A stretch of 64,000 bases of DNA from Streptomyces rubrogriseus (GCF_027947575.1 NZ_CP116256.1:3286001-3350000), one strand, 5' to 3'. Positions 8,795-17,679 are shown, counted from the first letter of the stretch. Numbers and translations: made by a program. Notes: generated from the letters alone by a model not told the origin.

Positions 8795-9862
8795 ATGTCC
8801 CAGGACCAGACCGACATGCTCGACAACGAATCGGCGACCGGCATCACGACGCTGGACGACCTGCGCAGGCACCTGCAGTGGGCCATCGAAGTCGAACACT
8901 CCACGTTGCCTCCGTATCTGACCGCCCTCTATTCCCTGGACGCGGAGCGGAACGCGGACGCCGTGCAGCTCATCGGTGGCGTCTTCGTCGAGGAGATGAT
9001 CCACCTCGCGCTGGCAGCCAACCTGCTCAACGCGGTCGGTGGCCGCCCCGTCCTGGACGCGCCCCACATGCTGCCGCCCCATCCACGAACGATGCCGCAC
9101 GCCGACCCGTCCATCGAGTTGTCCCTCCTGCCGTTCGGCCGGGAGGCGCTCAGACTGTTCCTGCGTCTGGAACAGCCCGCCCATCCCGGAGACCCGGCCG
9201 AGGGCGACCACTACGAGACGATCGGCCAGTTCTACGCCGCGATCGAGAGGGGCCTGCGGTACCTGTGCGCCGAACTGGGCGAGGACCAGGTATTCATCGG
9301 GGACCCGGCCCGTCAGGTCGCCGGCGGCCCGTTCGTCCACACGGCGGGGCACCTCGCTCCGGTCACCGACCTCGGCTCGGCGCTCGCAGCCCTCGACGAG
9401 ATCGTCGAGCAGGGCGAGGGGGCCTCCCGTGCCGAGGTCTGGGACGGCGACAAGGACATGTTCCACCCCGGGAACCAGGCGGTCTCCCACTACTACCGTT
9501 TCCAGGAAATCGCCCTGGGCCGGCGTTACCGGACCGGTGACACGCCCGACTCCGGCCCCACCGGCGAGCCGGTGGCCCTGGACGAGGCCGGCATCCGTCC
9601 CGTACGGCCCAACCCGCGGCTCGCGGACCACCCCGAGGGCAGCGGGATCCGAGCCGCACAGGAGGCGTTCAACCAGACCTACTGCAAGATCCTTCAGATG
9701 CTGGAGCAGGCGTTCAACGGCAATCCGGCGATGCTGGGTATGTCCGTGGGCGCCATGTACGCACTCAAGGCACAGGCACAGGGTCTGATGGCCCTTGAGG
9801 ACGAGGACGGCCAGGCCGCCGGTCCGACGTTCGAGTACGTGGCACCCGGGGACCGGTCCTAG
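8795..9862 (+). CDS. Ferritin-like (VioB/iminophenyl-pyruvate dimer synthase-type) protein
   Basis: A 355-aa protein with the ferritin-like four-helix domain known from VioB and RebD of bis-indole biosynthesis. The N-terminal helix LRRHLQWAIEVEHSTLPPYLTALYSL supplies the first Glu/His ligands. EEMIHLALAANLLNAVGG is the second ligand helix (ExxxH). Later helices include SHYYRFQEIALGRRY and QEAFNQTYCKILQMLEQAF. It stands alone, without the amino-acid oxidase or CYP partners of violacein or rebeccamycin clusters, and similar stand-alone proteins are common in actinobacteria with unknown function. The ATG at 8795 starts the conserved region; the ribosome site is weak. The likely role is a di-iron or haem-assisted oxidase or peroxide-handling protein, which would fit the oxidoreductase neighbours. 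Confidence 0.8.
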   Translation: MSQDQTDMLDNESATGITTLDDLRRHLQWAIEVEHSTLPPYLTALYSLDAERNADAVQLIGGVFVEEMIHLALAANLLNAVGGRPVLDAPHMLPPHPRTMPHADPSIELSLLPFGREALRLFLRLEQPAHPGDPAEGDHYETIGQFYAAIERGLRYLCAELGEDQVFIGDPARQVAGGPFVHTAGHLAPVTDLGSALAALDEIVEQGEGASRAEVWDGDKDMFHPGNQAVSHYYRFQEIALGRRYRTGDTPDSGPTGEPVALDEAGIRPVRPNPRLADHPEGSGIRAAQEAFNQTYCKILQMLEQAFNGNPAMLGMSVGAMYALKAQAQGLMALEDEDGQAAGPTFEYVAPGDRS

Positions 9863-9897
9863 CGCCGCAATCCCTCTCGGTACGGCCCGGATCGCCC

Positions 9898-10199
9898 CTA
9901 CGGCTCCAGGTGCACGGCCCCTCCTGTTTCGAGGGCGACCCGCAGCGCGCCTCGGTGCCGAGGGGCGATCTCGCGCGGATCCGGCGACGCGGGCGGTTGA
10001 CGCGGCCGACGGCGTCCAGCCGGTGGCGCGAGCACGGGCACGGCCAGCGCCCCCGCCTCCCCATGCCCTGGGCGAAAGCCGGCAGTTGGGCCACGCCCGT
10101 GCTGGTCCTGGCCCGCAGGCTCACCTTCGTCAGTGCGAGGGGGAACGTGCAGTTGGCGACACCCAGGACGAGCCACCGTCGGTCGACGGCCCCGGCCAC
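9898..10199 (-). pseudogene. Decayed MFS transporter fragment (CynX/NimT-like)
   Basis: The 365-bp space between the ferritin-like and VOC genes is not empty. On the minus strand one frame reads RRWLVLGVANCTFPLALTKV then SLRARTSTGVAQLPAFAQGMG, which closely resembles the eleventh-helix region of CynX/NimT MFS permeases. After a frame change the remains continue as ALAVPVLAPPAGRRRP and reach a stop at 9898-9900. No complete transporter is possible, so I read this as a 3' remnant with at least one frameshift. The family assignment is from pattern memory only. Confidence 0.45.
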
Positions 10200-10227
10200 C
10201 GCGCGTTACCTGGCACGGGCGCCGGGG

Positions 10228-10659
10228 CTACGGGTTCGGCACCTCCTGGAGGACCCAGCCGTTGCCGTCCGGGTCGGTGAAGTCCGCGTACGTGCAGTAG
10301 TTGCGGCGCTGAGGGTCGGGGCCGCTGATCCACTTCTCGCCCGTGCAGCGGTGGAAGATGTCGCTGGTGTCGTGATAGATCTCGCCCACCTCCACACCCC
10401 GGCCGACCAACTCGTCCCGGGCCTCGTAGATGTCCGAGACGATGAGGTGGAGGCCCTTGGACGACCCCGGGACGGCCAGGGTGACGCCGGTGCCGAAGAG
10501 GACCGAGCAGGGCGAACCGGGGGGTGTCATGTGGACGACCCGGTACGTCTCGTCCGTGACGTGGTCGGCGTCCAGGCGGAACCCGACCGCCTCGTAGAAG
10601 GCCTTCGCCCGGTCGACGTCGGAGACGGGCAGTACCAGGACTTCCAGTTTGAGATCCAC
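10228..10659 (-). CDS. VOC-family (glyoxalase/bleomycin resistance-like) protein
   Basis: A 143-aa vicinal-oxygen-chelate fold protein. It begins LKLEVLVLPVSDVDRAKAFY, the standard first beta-alpha unit, and ends YADFTDPDGNGWVLQEVP, the standard last strand with the conserved DPDGN turn. The candidate metal ligands are weakly conserved, so it could be a binding protein rather than a metalloenzyme. The GTG at 10659 sits at the expected N-terminus with a purine-rich AAGAGAG upstream. It is transcribed divergently from the LAL regulator at 11120, with a 460-bp region between. Likely roles are detoxification or dioxygenation of an unknown small molecule. Confidence 0.9.
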   Translation of the reverse strand: MDLKLEVLVLPVSDVDRAKAFYEAVGFRLDADHVTDETYRVVHMTPPGSPCSVLFGTGVTLAVPGSSKGLHLIVSDIYEARDELVGRGVEVGEIYHDTSDIFHRCTGEKWISGPDPQRRNYCTYADFTDPDGNGWVLQEVPNP

Positions 10660-10756
10660 TTGTCGTCACTCTCTTACGTTCACCGCGGAACGGTGCCATC
10701 GGATCAGGCGGCATACGCCCGCCCCATCGAGTGAGTGGTTTCCATCGGTCACCATC

Positions 10757-10765
10757 ACACGGTGT
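10757..10765. promoter_or_regulatory. ACACGGTGT dyad motif, copy 1
   Basis: ACACGGTGT in the divergent VOC/LAL intergenic region. The same 9-bp dyad (centre base C or G) occurs at 10839, 16087, 25821 and 51908, always between genes. It may be a shared operator. The remainder of the 10660-11119 gap shows no gene. Confidence 0.35.
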
Positions 10766-10836
10766 CGCAGGATACCGCCCTGACCCGCGACACACGAACT
10801 GACGTGAGATGAGGCCGGCCGACCTCTTGACCAGCA

Positions 10837-10871
10837 TGACACGGTGTCACATGTCGTCAACGTGCGCTGTC
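10837..10871 (+). promoter_or_regulatory. Dyad overlapping an ECF41-like promoter candidate upstream of the LAL gene
   Basis: TGACACGGTGTCA (10837-10849) is a perfect 13-bp dyad around a second ACACGGTGT. It overlaps TGTCACA (10845-10851), which is followed after 16 nt by TGTC (10868-10871). A protein bound to the dyad would cover the -35-like element, suggesting repression of an ECF-driven promoter for the LAL gene. Confidence 0.45.
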
Positions 10872-11119
10872 GTGTCGCCGACTCGACACGGGCCGCGATT
10901 CCGTTGCCGCGATCAGAAGGCGCAGTGGAGGAGATCGGTCCGAGGCGGTCGTGGACAGAGAGTCATCAGGTAGTCATTCGACTGATGACTGAACCGAACG
11001 CACCTCAACGGAAGAGGTCAGAGACAGGTAAAATCCGGAAGCGTGGCCGATATCAGAGCTGTGCAGCAGACGCTGAGCCCGATACGAAGAGGAACCGGAC
11101 CGGCATCGGTGCTCACGGC

Positions 11120-13861
11120 ATGATCGGCCGGGACAAGGAACTGGAGGCGCTGCACGGCCTGCTCTCGAGCACGGTGGCAGGCAAGGGCGATGCGCTGCTG
11201 GTCCGCGGAGACCCCGGGGTCGGCAAATCCTCTCTGCTGCGCACGTTCGGTTCTCATGCCTCGGACCAGGGGGTCAGAGTCCTTCGCACCTCCGGCGTCG
11301 AGACCGAACAGTGGCTGCCGTTCGCCGCGCTGCACCTGCTGCTTCAGCCGGTACTCGGCGGTGCCGAGACGTTGCCGGCCCCCTATCAGAAGGCTCTGGG
11401 CGGCGCCTTCGGGGCCAGTGACGGGGAACCCGAGATCTACCGGGTCGGGATGGCGGTACTCGAGCTGCTCGCCGACGCCGCCGACAGCCGGCCCGTCCTG
11501 CTGCTCGTCGATGATCTCCAATGGGTCGACTCGTCGAGCCGTGACGTGCTCGGATTCGTGGCCCGGCGTACCCGGGACCTCCCCATCCTCATGATCGGCG
11601 CGGCAAGAACCTCGTCACCGGGCACGTACAGCCTGGGGACTCACGCCGAACTCGTCCTGGGGCCCCTCTCCCCGGCCGCGTCGGCCGAACTGCTCGATGC
11701 CGACGCCCCGGGCCTTGCGGACGCGGTGCGCGCCCGCATCCTGCAGCGCGCCGCCGGCAATCCCCTCGCGCTCGTCGAACTGCCGAGGGCGGCGCAGGGC
11801 ATGTCGCCCCGGCTCGACGATCTGCCTCTGACCCAGCGACTGGAGTCCGCGTTCGCCTCGCGTACCGACTCGCTCACCCGCGAGTGCCGGACCTTCCTCC
11901 TGGTCCTGGCAGCGGAGCCCACCGCACCACTGAACCAGCTCCTCGACGTGGCAAGTCGTCTCGCGGGCTCGGAAGTCTCCGTGTACGCCCTCCAGGAGGC
12001 CGTCGACGCCGGACTGGTGGTTCTGACCGGCCGCACACCCGAGTTCCGGCATCCCCTGATGCGCTCCGCGATCTACACACGGGCCACCGTCGCCGACCGG
12101 TTGTCCACCCACCGGGCTCTGGCCGAGACGCTGGACGGATCACCTGGGCGGCGCCTCGTCCACCTCGCCGCGGCCACGCTCGGTCCGGACGACGAACTGG
12201 CCGGACAACTGGAGCGCTTCGCCGACGACGCCCAGAAGCGAGGACAACTGGCCGCGGCCGTACCCGCCCTGCGCCAGGCAGGCGAGCTGGTGCACGACGC
12301 ACGTCGCCAGACCGGCCTCCTGGTCCGTGCGGCCGAGCTGGCCAGCGAGATCAACGACCGTGTCCAGGCCCAGATCCTGCTGGACAGAGCCGACCTGGCG
12401 GAGTTGGGCCCCACGGAGCGGGCCCGCCTCATGCTGGTCTCCGACAAGGCCGCGTTCGAGCCGGACGAGCCGCAACGCCGTATTCAGGACATGATCGACG
12501 CGGCAGCGGGGGCGTTCGACGTCGGCAGTACGAACGTCGCGGAGAACCTGTTGTGGCGTGCTGCCGCCCGATGCTTCTTCCAGGACGGCGACGCGCGCGT
12601 GCGTGCTCAGGCAGCCGCCGAACTGGACCGGTGGAAGCCGGACCCGGACGCCCCTCACGTCCTGACGGTTCGGGCCTACACGGAGCCGTACCGCCATGGG
12701 ACCGACCTGATCGCACGGCTCGAAAAGCTCGAGCCGGACCGAGAGGACGGCCGACTGCTGCACTATCTGGGCAGCGGTTCGATGGTCGTCGGTGACGCGG
12801 GCCGTGCCACTCGCTACCTGGCCCAGGCGGCTTCCGTGTGGCGGTCCCAGGGCCGTCTCGGGCTGCTCGCTCGATCCCTGGCGGGATCCTGGCCACGTCT
12901 GTACCTGGGGCAGCTGGCCCAGGCCCGGGAAGAGGCGGCGGAAGGGATCGCGCTCGCCGAGGAGACCGGGGAGTGGATCGTCTGGCTCGGCCTCAAGGCC
13001 ACGTCGGCGCTCGCGGCGGTGCTGCGGGGAGAACGCGAAGCCGCAGCTCGGAGCGTCCGGGAGTTGAGGGCGCACAGCCTCTTCCCCGTCATGCCCTTCG
13101 CGAGCGTCATGGCGCAACAGGTCGACGGTCTCCTCGCCCTCTTCGACAGCCGTGCCGTGGAGGCGTACGACGTCCTCGCGCGTGCGTTCGACAAGACGGA
13201 CCCGCACTACCACTCGACCAGTCGCTGGCTGCTCGTCCCGGACGTGGTGGACGCGGCCGCGGCCGCGGGCCGAACCGAACAGGTGCGAGAGCTGTTGGCC
13301 GAGCTGCCGGAACTGGCAGACCGGCTGCCCTCAGAAATGATGGTCGTGGCCCGGGCCTACGGCGCGGCGGTCCTCGCTCCGGACGACACCGCCGAGGAGC
13401 ACTACGACTCCGCTCTCTCCACTCTGCCGGACACCTGGCCGCTGTCGCGTGCCCGCCTTCATCTGCAGCACGGCAGGCGACTGCGCCGACAGCGTCGGAA
13501 CGTGGATGCGCGCAAGCCTCTGCGGCTCGCCCGCGACGAGTTCGACCGAGTCGGTGCGCAACCCTGGGCCGACATGGCCCGTGAGCAATTGCGGGCCGCG
13601 GGGGAGTCGGACGGACGTCGGCGTCCGAGCAAGGGCGAGAGTCTGACGGTCCAGGAACGGCAGATCGCCGAATTGGCCTCGCAGGGGCTGAGCAATCGGG
13701 AAATCGGCCAGCGGCTGTTCATCTCGCACCGGACGGTCGGAGCCCACCTGTACCGGATCTATCCACGCCTGGGCATCACCAGCCGGGGCAGGCTCTCCGC
13801 GGCGCTGGCAGCGCTCGGAGACGAGCAGCCGGCCTCGGGTTCAGCCGACTCCGCCGGATGA
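11120..13861 (+). CDS. LAL-type LuxR-family transcriptional regulator
   Basis: A large ATP-binding LuxR regulator (913 aa from the chosen start). The Walker A motif is GDPGVGKSS (residues 30-38), Walker B is VLLLVDDLQWVDSSS (about 125-139), the middle 500 residues are TPR-like helical repeats, and the LuxR helix-turn-helix occupies about 842-892 (LTVQERQIAELASQGLSN to RLGITSRGRL). LAL proteins such as MalT use ATP and a ligand to activate transcription. The ATG at 11120 precedes the conserved IGRDKELE block, but an in-frame ATG at 10985 and a GTG further upstream keep the frame open, and no strong ribosome site decides between them. It is the full-length counterpart of the truncated LAL at the left edge. 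Targets are unknown; the divergent VOC gene and the convergent amidase are neighbours. Confidence 0.9.
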   Translation: MIGRDKELEALHGLLSSTVAGKGDALLVRGDPGVGKSSLLRTFGSHASDQGVRVLRTSGVETEQWLPFAALHLLLQPVLGGAETLPAPYQKALGGAFGASDGEPEIYRVGMAVLELLADAADSRPVLLLVDDLQWVDSSSRDVLGFVARRTRDLPILMIGAARTSSPGTYSLGTHAELVLGPLSPAASAELLDADAPGLADAVRARILQRAAGNPLALVELPRAAQGMSPRLDDLPLTQRLESAFASRTDSLTRECRTFLLVLAAEPTAPLNQLLDVASRLAGSEVSVYALQEAVDAGLVVLTGRTPEFRHPLMRSAIYTRATVADRLSTHRALAETLDGSPGRRLVHLAAATLGPDDELAGQLERFADDAQKRGQLAAAVPALRQAGELVHDARRQTGLLVRAAELASEINDRVQAQILLDRADLAELGPTERARLMLVSDKAAFEPDEPQRRIQDMIDAAAGAFDVGSTNVAENLLWRAAARCFFQDGDARVRAQAAAELDRWKPDPDAPHVLTVRAYTEPYRHGTDLIARLEKLEPDREDGRLLHYLGSGSMVVGDAGRATRYLAQAASVWRSQGRLGLLARSLAGSWPRLYLGQLAQAREEAAEGIALAEETGEWIVWLGLKATSALAAVLRGEREAAARSVRELRAHSLFPVMPFASVMAQQVDGLLALFDSRAVEAYDVLARAFDKTDPHYHSTSRWLLVPDVVDAAAAAGRTEQVRELLAELPELADRLPSEMMVVARAYGAAVLAPDDTAEEHYDSALSTLPDTWPLSRARLHLQHGRRLRRQRRNVDARKPLRLARDEFDRVGAQPWADMAREQLRAAGESDGRRRPSKGESLTVQERQIAELASQGLSNREIGQRLFISHRTVGAHLYRIYPRLGITSRGRLSAALAALGDEQPASGSADSAG

Positions 13862-13903
13862 CGGTGCGCGGCGAGCCGATGCCCTCTCGGACCCGCCCGC
13901 GCC

Positions 13904-13930
13904 CGGGTGACCTTCGAGGAAGGTCGCCCG
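13904..13930. terminator. Terminator between the LAL and amidase genes
   Basis: An 11-bp inverted repeat with one mismatch (13904-13914 with 13920-13930, core GACCTT/AAGGTC) and a 5-nt loop, between two converging genes. It would serve both transcripts. Confidence 0.6.
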
Positions 13931-14014
13931 ACCGCGGGCGGGAGCGTTGCCCGGATGGGGACGACGCCGGAGGAGGAGGTCACGTCGTCGCTGACGGCGG
14001 CGACGTGCCGACGG

Positions 14015-15943
14015 TCAGACGCCGCCGTTCTCCCAGTGGTGCGTCGCCGTGGTCGCGGTGACACCGTTCGCGTAGACGAGTGCGACGCGGTGGTTGTACT
14101 GCACGGTGTACATCTTCTTCCCGCCGATGACGACCGCACCGCTGGACGGGAAGTAGTCGTCGGTGGCCGCGGCGTCCTGGGTGGCCACGTACGCCTGTCC
14201 GACCGGGATGGAGTACATGCTCAGCGGGGCCTGCGTGGAGGCGCCGAGACCGGCCGGATACTCGGCCCTGTCGGGATAGCTGGAGCCGTAGAGCGCCACC
14301 GGTGCGCTCCCCGCGGGCTTGATGATCTTCACTCCGTACCGGATACGGGTGTTGGTGCCGCCGGGGTTGTGGAACCAGACCTTCGCCCCGCTGAACCAGA
14401 CGGCGGTCCAGTCGTCCTGCACCTCTGCCACCACGAACTGCTGACCGGCCTGTGCCGTGCTGCCCCAGTCGTTCACCCGGTTGGTACCCGCAGCGGCGCC
14501 GTGGATCGCCGGGTCGCCGAAGAGCGGGGCGGTCTCGCCCGGGGCGGTGCGCAGGTAGACGGAGTTGGACTGCTGCTGCCGTTCGGTGCAGGTGGGTGTC
14601 TGCCCGGTGGGGTCGTCGGAGGGGCACACCTGGAAGGTCTGCACGTTGTCCGTGAACGAGGGCGTGATCGCCACGACCTCGCCCGGTTGGGGCACCTCGG
14701 GCAGACCGCTGACCGGCGCCCCGAGCAGGCTCATGAAGTGGTTCCAGTCCCACGCGTAGCCGGGGTCCCAGTGCATTCCGGCGACCAGCGAGGAGTTGGG
14801 CCCGGCAACGTTGTCATGGCCGATGACATGCTGCCGGTCCAGCGGTACTCCGAAGCGCGCGGCCAGGTACTTCACCAGGTCGGCCGTGGCTTGGTACTGC
14901 GACTCCGTGTACCAGGCGGCGCCGTGAGCGGCGTAGCCCTCGTGCTCGATCCCGATGGAGTGCAGGTTGGTCGAGTAGTTTCCGGCGTGGAAGGCGATGT
15001 CCTTGGTCGGGACCATCTGGGTGACCGCACCGGCCGATGACATGACGTAATGGGTCGAGGCGGGGTTGGTGGGGTTGGCCAGCCCCGCGACGCCCGCGTC
15101 GTAGGTGGACTCCAGGTCGTGAATGACGATCGTGTCGACGCGGATGCCGTTCGTGGGCCGGTCGGCCACCTGGCGGCCGACGGGAGAGCCGGCGACGAAG
15201 GTGCAGTCGACCGTCGTGGGGCATTCGGTGGCAACCGCCGTAGGAGCCGTCCTGAGGTGCAGGGCGTCGATCTGCTGCCGCTCAGGGATGACCGAGGGGC
15301 TGGCGGCCAGGCGCAGGCGCTGGCCGTCCTGGGTCGTGGCGGAGGCACCGCTCCGCATCGTGCGGAAGACGCGGTCGGCGAAGCTCGCCGCTGCCTTCTC
15401 CTGCTTGGCCTGGCTGTAGCGGGCCACGGCCCCGTACCACTCGGCGGGGTCCGCGGGCGTACCGCCGACCAGTTCCCGCTCGTACGAGGCCAGCAGCGCG
15501 GCGCCGCCCCGGATGTTCGCGGCGTCGTCCTCGCGCAAGTCCCGCGTCGACAGGCCGGTCAGCTGCGCGGCCTGGTCCAGTGTGTGGAGGGCGGGGGCGG
15601 CGGCAAGGGTCTCGAGGTCGGCTCGGCCCGCGGCACCGGCACCGCCGCCGGCCAGCATGGCGGGGGTGACGTCGGTGAGATTCATCGGTCCGTAACCGCC
15701 GTCGGTGCTCGGCAGGCCGCCGTGTCCGTCCCACCCCGACTCCTGGTGGGACAGGGCGAGCAGGACGGCGGGCGGGACGTGGTATTCGTCCGCCGTGGTG
15801 AGCAGGGCCTGCTGGCGCTTCCGCGTGGCGTCGCTCGCCGTGTCGGCCTGGGCGGCGCCCGACATGGCCAACAGGCCACCGGCGACGAGTGCGCCCACCG
15901 TGACACCGACGGGCAGAATGGCTGCCCTTCGTGACTTGTGCAA
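14015..15943 (-). CDS. Secreted N-acetylmuramoyl-L-alanine amidase (Amidase_2) with TTG start
   Basis: A 642-aa exported peptidoglycan amidase cutting the bond between MurNAc and the stem peptide. The signal peptide is HKSRRAAILPVGVTVGALVA ending GAAQA/DTAS. Residues about 40-90 (VPPAVLLALSHQESGWDG) look like a lysozyme-like segment. The Amidase_2 domain (about residues 285-425) has the zinc ligand in VIHDLE, the partner HVIGHDNV and the closing DPGYAWDWNHF. The C-terminal 200 residues are SH3-like beta repeats (SVYLRTAPGE, WFSGAKVWFHNP) for wall binding. No ATG or GTG fits the signal peptide. The TTG at 15943 does, with a perfect AAGGAG 7 nt upstream. Longer in-frame starts run through the next gene and are not credible. 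Confidence 0.9.
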   Translation of the reverse strand: MHKSRRAAILPVGVTVGALVAGGLLAMSGAAQADTASDATRKRQQALLTTADEYHVPPAVLLALSHQESGWDGHGGLPSTDGGYGPMNLTDVTPAMLAGGGAGAAGRADLETLAAAPALHTLDQAAQLTGLSTRDLREDDAANIRGGAALLASYERELVGGTPADPAEWYGAVARYSQAKQEKAAASFADRVFRTMRSGASATTQDGQRLRLAASPSVIPERQQIDALHLRTAPTAVATECPTTVDCTFVAGSPVGRQVADRPTNGIRVDTIVIHDLESTYDAGVAGLANPTNPASTHYVMSSAGAVTQMVPTKDIAFHAGNYSTNLHSIGIEHEGYAAHGAAWYTESQYQATADLVKYLAARFGVPLDRQHVIGHDNVAGPNSSLVAGMHWDPGYAWDWNHFMSLLGAPVSGLPEVPQPGEVVAITPSFTDNVQTFQVCPSDDPTGQTPTCTERQQQSNSVYLRTAPGETAPLFGDPAIHGAAAGTNRVNDWGSTAQAGQQFVVAEVQDDWTAVWFSGAKVWFHNPGGTNTRIRYGVKIIKPAGSAPVALYGSSYPDRAEYPAGLGASTQAPLSMYSIPVGQAYVATQDAAATDDYFPSSGAVVIGGKKMYTVQYNHRVALVYANGVTATTATHHWENGGV

Positions 15944-16086
15944 GGTGATGCTCCTTGTGGAGAAGTAACGGGCATCGAGACGCGCCGAGAAGCGGCCGTG
16001 GCAGGCCGTTGGCGCAAGGCGACTCGATGCGAGGACGACTATAGGGCGAAGCTGGTTGTAGGTGCCACGAGTATCCGCGTGGTTCG

Positions 16087-16104
16087 ACACGGTGTGTTGT
16101 GACA
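16087..16104 (-). promoter_or_regulatory. ACACGGTGT dyad (copy 3) beside TGTCACA upstream of the amidase
   Basis: ACACGGTGT at 16087-16095 lies 2 nt from a minus-strand TGTCACA (16104-16098), 145-160 nt upstream of the amidase TTG. The -10-like KGTC is missing at the expected distance, so I do not count this among the ECF41-like promoters. The adjacent dyad and heptamer resemble the arrangement in front of the LAL gene. Confidence 0.3.
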
Positions 16105-16125
16105 GTGATGTGAAGCGGGGCCGCG

Positions 16126-16479
16126 TCAGGAAGGATGGAACTCGACGACGACGCGGTAGCCGGCGGGCTCCGACGTGATGTGGAGTTCGGGGTCGTCGAA
16201 CAGGCGCTTGAGCGCGGCGTGCCATTCCTGATTGCCCGTGGCCCTGTCGAGTCGGGTGCCCGAGGACCACTCGGCGACATGAACGAACCGCGTCTCCGGG
16301 GCGTCGGTCAGGGGGCGGTGCAGCCGAGACCGGATGAATCCGGGTTGCGTCGACATGATCCGGGCGTTCTCCTGGTACGCCTCGGTGAAGTAGTCGGCCT
16401 CCTCCGACGGCACGGTGTAGGTCTTGATGAGGACGACCGGATCGGCGGTGTGCGTCCTCGAGTTCAGTGAGTCGGTCAT
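16126..16479 (-). CDS. Antibiotic biosynthesis monooxygenase (ABM) domain protein
   Basis: A 117-aa single-domain ABM / dimeric alpha-beta barrel protein. The strand VVLIKTYTVPSEEADYFTEAY is followed by TQPGFIRSRLHRPL and RFVHVAEWSS, the usual order of the fold, then NQEWHAALKRLF. ABM proteins include cofactor-free monooxygenases and haem-degrading enzymes. The haem ligands of IsdG-type proteins are not obvious. The ATG at 16479 lies only 9 nt beyond the -10-like element of a promoter candidate, so the mRNA may be leaderless, common in Streptomyces. It is encoded upstream of the amidase gene on the same strand with a 182-bp gap and is probably an independent transcript. Confidence 0.85.
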   Translation of the reverse strand: MTDSLNSRTHTADPVVLIKTYTVPSEEADYFTEAYQENARIMSTQPGFIRSRLHRPLTDAPETRFVHVAEWSSGTRLDRATGNQEWHAALKRLFDDPELHITSEPAGYRVVVEFHPS

Positions 16480-16487
16480 GCCCACTC

Positions 16488-16514
16488 GACAAGCGACGGC
16501 TCGCCCCTGTGACG
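16488..16514 (-). promoter_or_regulatory. ECF41-like promoter candidate for the ABM gene
   Basis: On the minus strand CGTCACA (16514-16508), 16 nt, TGTC (16491-16488), then the ATG at 16479. This predicts a leaderless or nearly leaderless transcript. The 373-bp divergent gap 16480-16852 holds nothing else I can support. Confidence 0.5.
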
Positions 16515-16852
16515 AGTGGTCGAAATCCCCCAACAGTGGCTTATCGCGTCGAGGTGTCACAACCACTGCGCGCCACGTTCGAGACCATCGGCTTCGACGG
16601 AGTGTCCGGCCCGATCCGGAACTCGGCGCAGGAGCACTTCGGTCTGCAGCCCGAGCCGTTCGGTGTGCTTGTGGTACGTGAGGCGACTGGCATCTGGCGA
16701 ACCGACGGGCGGCCGAGGGCCACCCGTGGTTTTCGGCCTTCCTGGCGAAGGCGACGAGACGACGCCGGATGACGGGCAGACGAAGAGTCATGGTGGACAC
16801 ACAACTTCGGCACAGGGAACGGACTCAGCAGGAATCCCGTGCGCGAGGAACC

Positions 16853-17074
16853 ATGGCGATCTGGCGGTGGGCCAGGTGGGCGGCACTCCTCCTCGCCGTC
16901 GGCTGGGCGCTGAACTCGGTCGTCAAGCTGGTCGAGGGTGCGCAGGGACGCGAGCTGTGGTGGCCGTTGCTCAGTACCGTCATCTGGGCAGTGGTGACCG
17001 CGCACGGTTTCGCGACCTACCGTCGGATCAGGACCAGGACGCTGCCGGCCCTCAGCCGCCGGACAGCGGCCTGA
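16853..17074 (+). CDS. Small two-helix membrane protein
   Basis: A 73-aa predicted integral membrane protein. Two hydrophobic segments are visible: WARWAALLLAVGWALNSVV and LWWPLLSTVIWAVVTAHGFA, separated by a short charged loop and followed by a basic tail (TYRRIRTRTLPALSRRTAA), implying the C-terminus in the cytoplasm. The ATG at 16853 is selected for the GCGAGG ribosome site 6 nt upstream. In-frame ATGs at 16769 and 16790 would add an Arg-rich leader without support. It is unrelated to any family I can name and has no close operon partner. Confidence 0.6.
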   Translation: MAIWRWARWAALLLAVGWALNSVVKLVEGAQGRELWWPLLSTVIWAVVTAHGFATYRRIRTRTLPALSRRTAA

Positions 17075-17679
17075 CCACTGCCCGGCACACGGCCGAGTCA
17101 TGACTCAGGGGCGGGACCGCGCGCAGGTCTGTCCTCCGGTGCCCCACCGAGCTTCCGGGAACATGTCCCGACGCGCCGGTCGCTCGTCGGACGCGGTACT
17201 GAGCAACGCGCACCCGCGTTCAGCGGGGTCACGACCAGGATCTCGTCCGAGGAATCCCAGACACGTCGTTCGCCTTGCCGGAAGCGAGACGTACGTCGAC
17301 CGCCCGGCGCGCATCGTGCGCATCGTGCGCTCGGTACCCGGCCGCATACTCCCCACGTCTGAGGGCTGATGCCACCACGGTGGCGACGGACGCCACCGGA
17401 CCGGGATGCGCGTAGTGCGAGGCCGGGCGCAGGGCCAGTGCCAGGCTGACGAGCGAGAAGACTCCCTCGCCGAGGGGCGTGCCGCCCTGGGACAGGGTCA
17501 TGTGCTGCGTGGTCGTACCGGTGTCGTCCTGGCTGAGGCCGGACTACACCGGTGACGCCGCGTCCTGGGTGTTCGGCTACTGGAACCGCTGACCGCCCCT
17601 CATACGCAGCATTCGTCGCAGTCGCAGTCGCAGTCGCAGTCGCAGTGGCAGTCGCAGCCGCGGCCGGCCCGGGGCGGGA
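17075..17679. other. 605-bp region without an intact gene; possible gene remnants
   Basis: No ORF here has convincing coding character. Two pieces look like decayed protein ends: a minus-strand frame (17501-17350) starting TLSQGGTPLGEGVFSLVSLA, and a plus-strand stretch ending DYTGDAASWVFGYWNR at the stop 17590-17592. I cannot name either. The hexanucleotide repeat at 17615 lies at the right end of this region. It probably marks old deletions between the small membrane protein and the NmrA-2 gene. Confidence 0.4.
17615..17656. repeat. Tandem hexanucleotide repeat (GTCGCA)7
   Basis: Seven consecutive copies of GTCGCA, the sixth being GTGGCA, in the noncoding space just downstream of the NmrA-2 stop. 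Such repeats can vary in copy number by slippage. Confidence 0.9.

Noticed and set aside
16555..16561. Further TGTCACA/TGTGACA heptamers at 3026, 16098, 16555, 19534, 20669, 21668 and 26535
   Set aside because: They lack a KGTC element at 16 nt or point away from any gene, so I did not count them as promoters.
17229..17501. Minus-strand 90-codon ORF
   Set aside because: Its first part is hydrophobic and protein-like but the rest is not. No family or ribosome site is recognisable, so it was left as a possible remnant.
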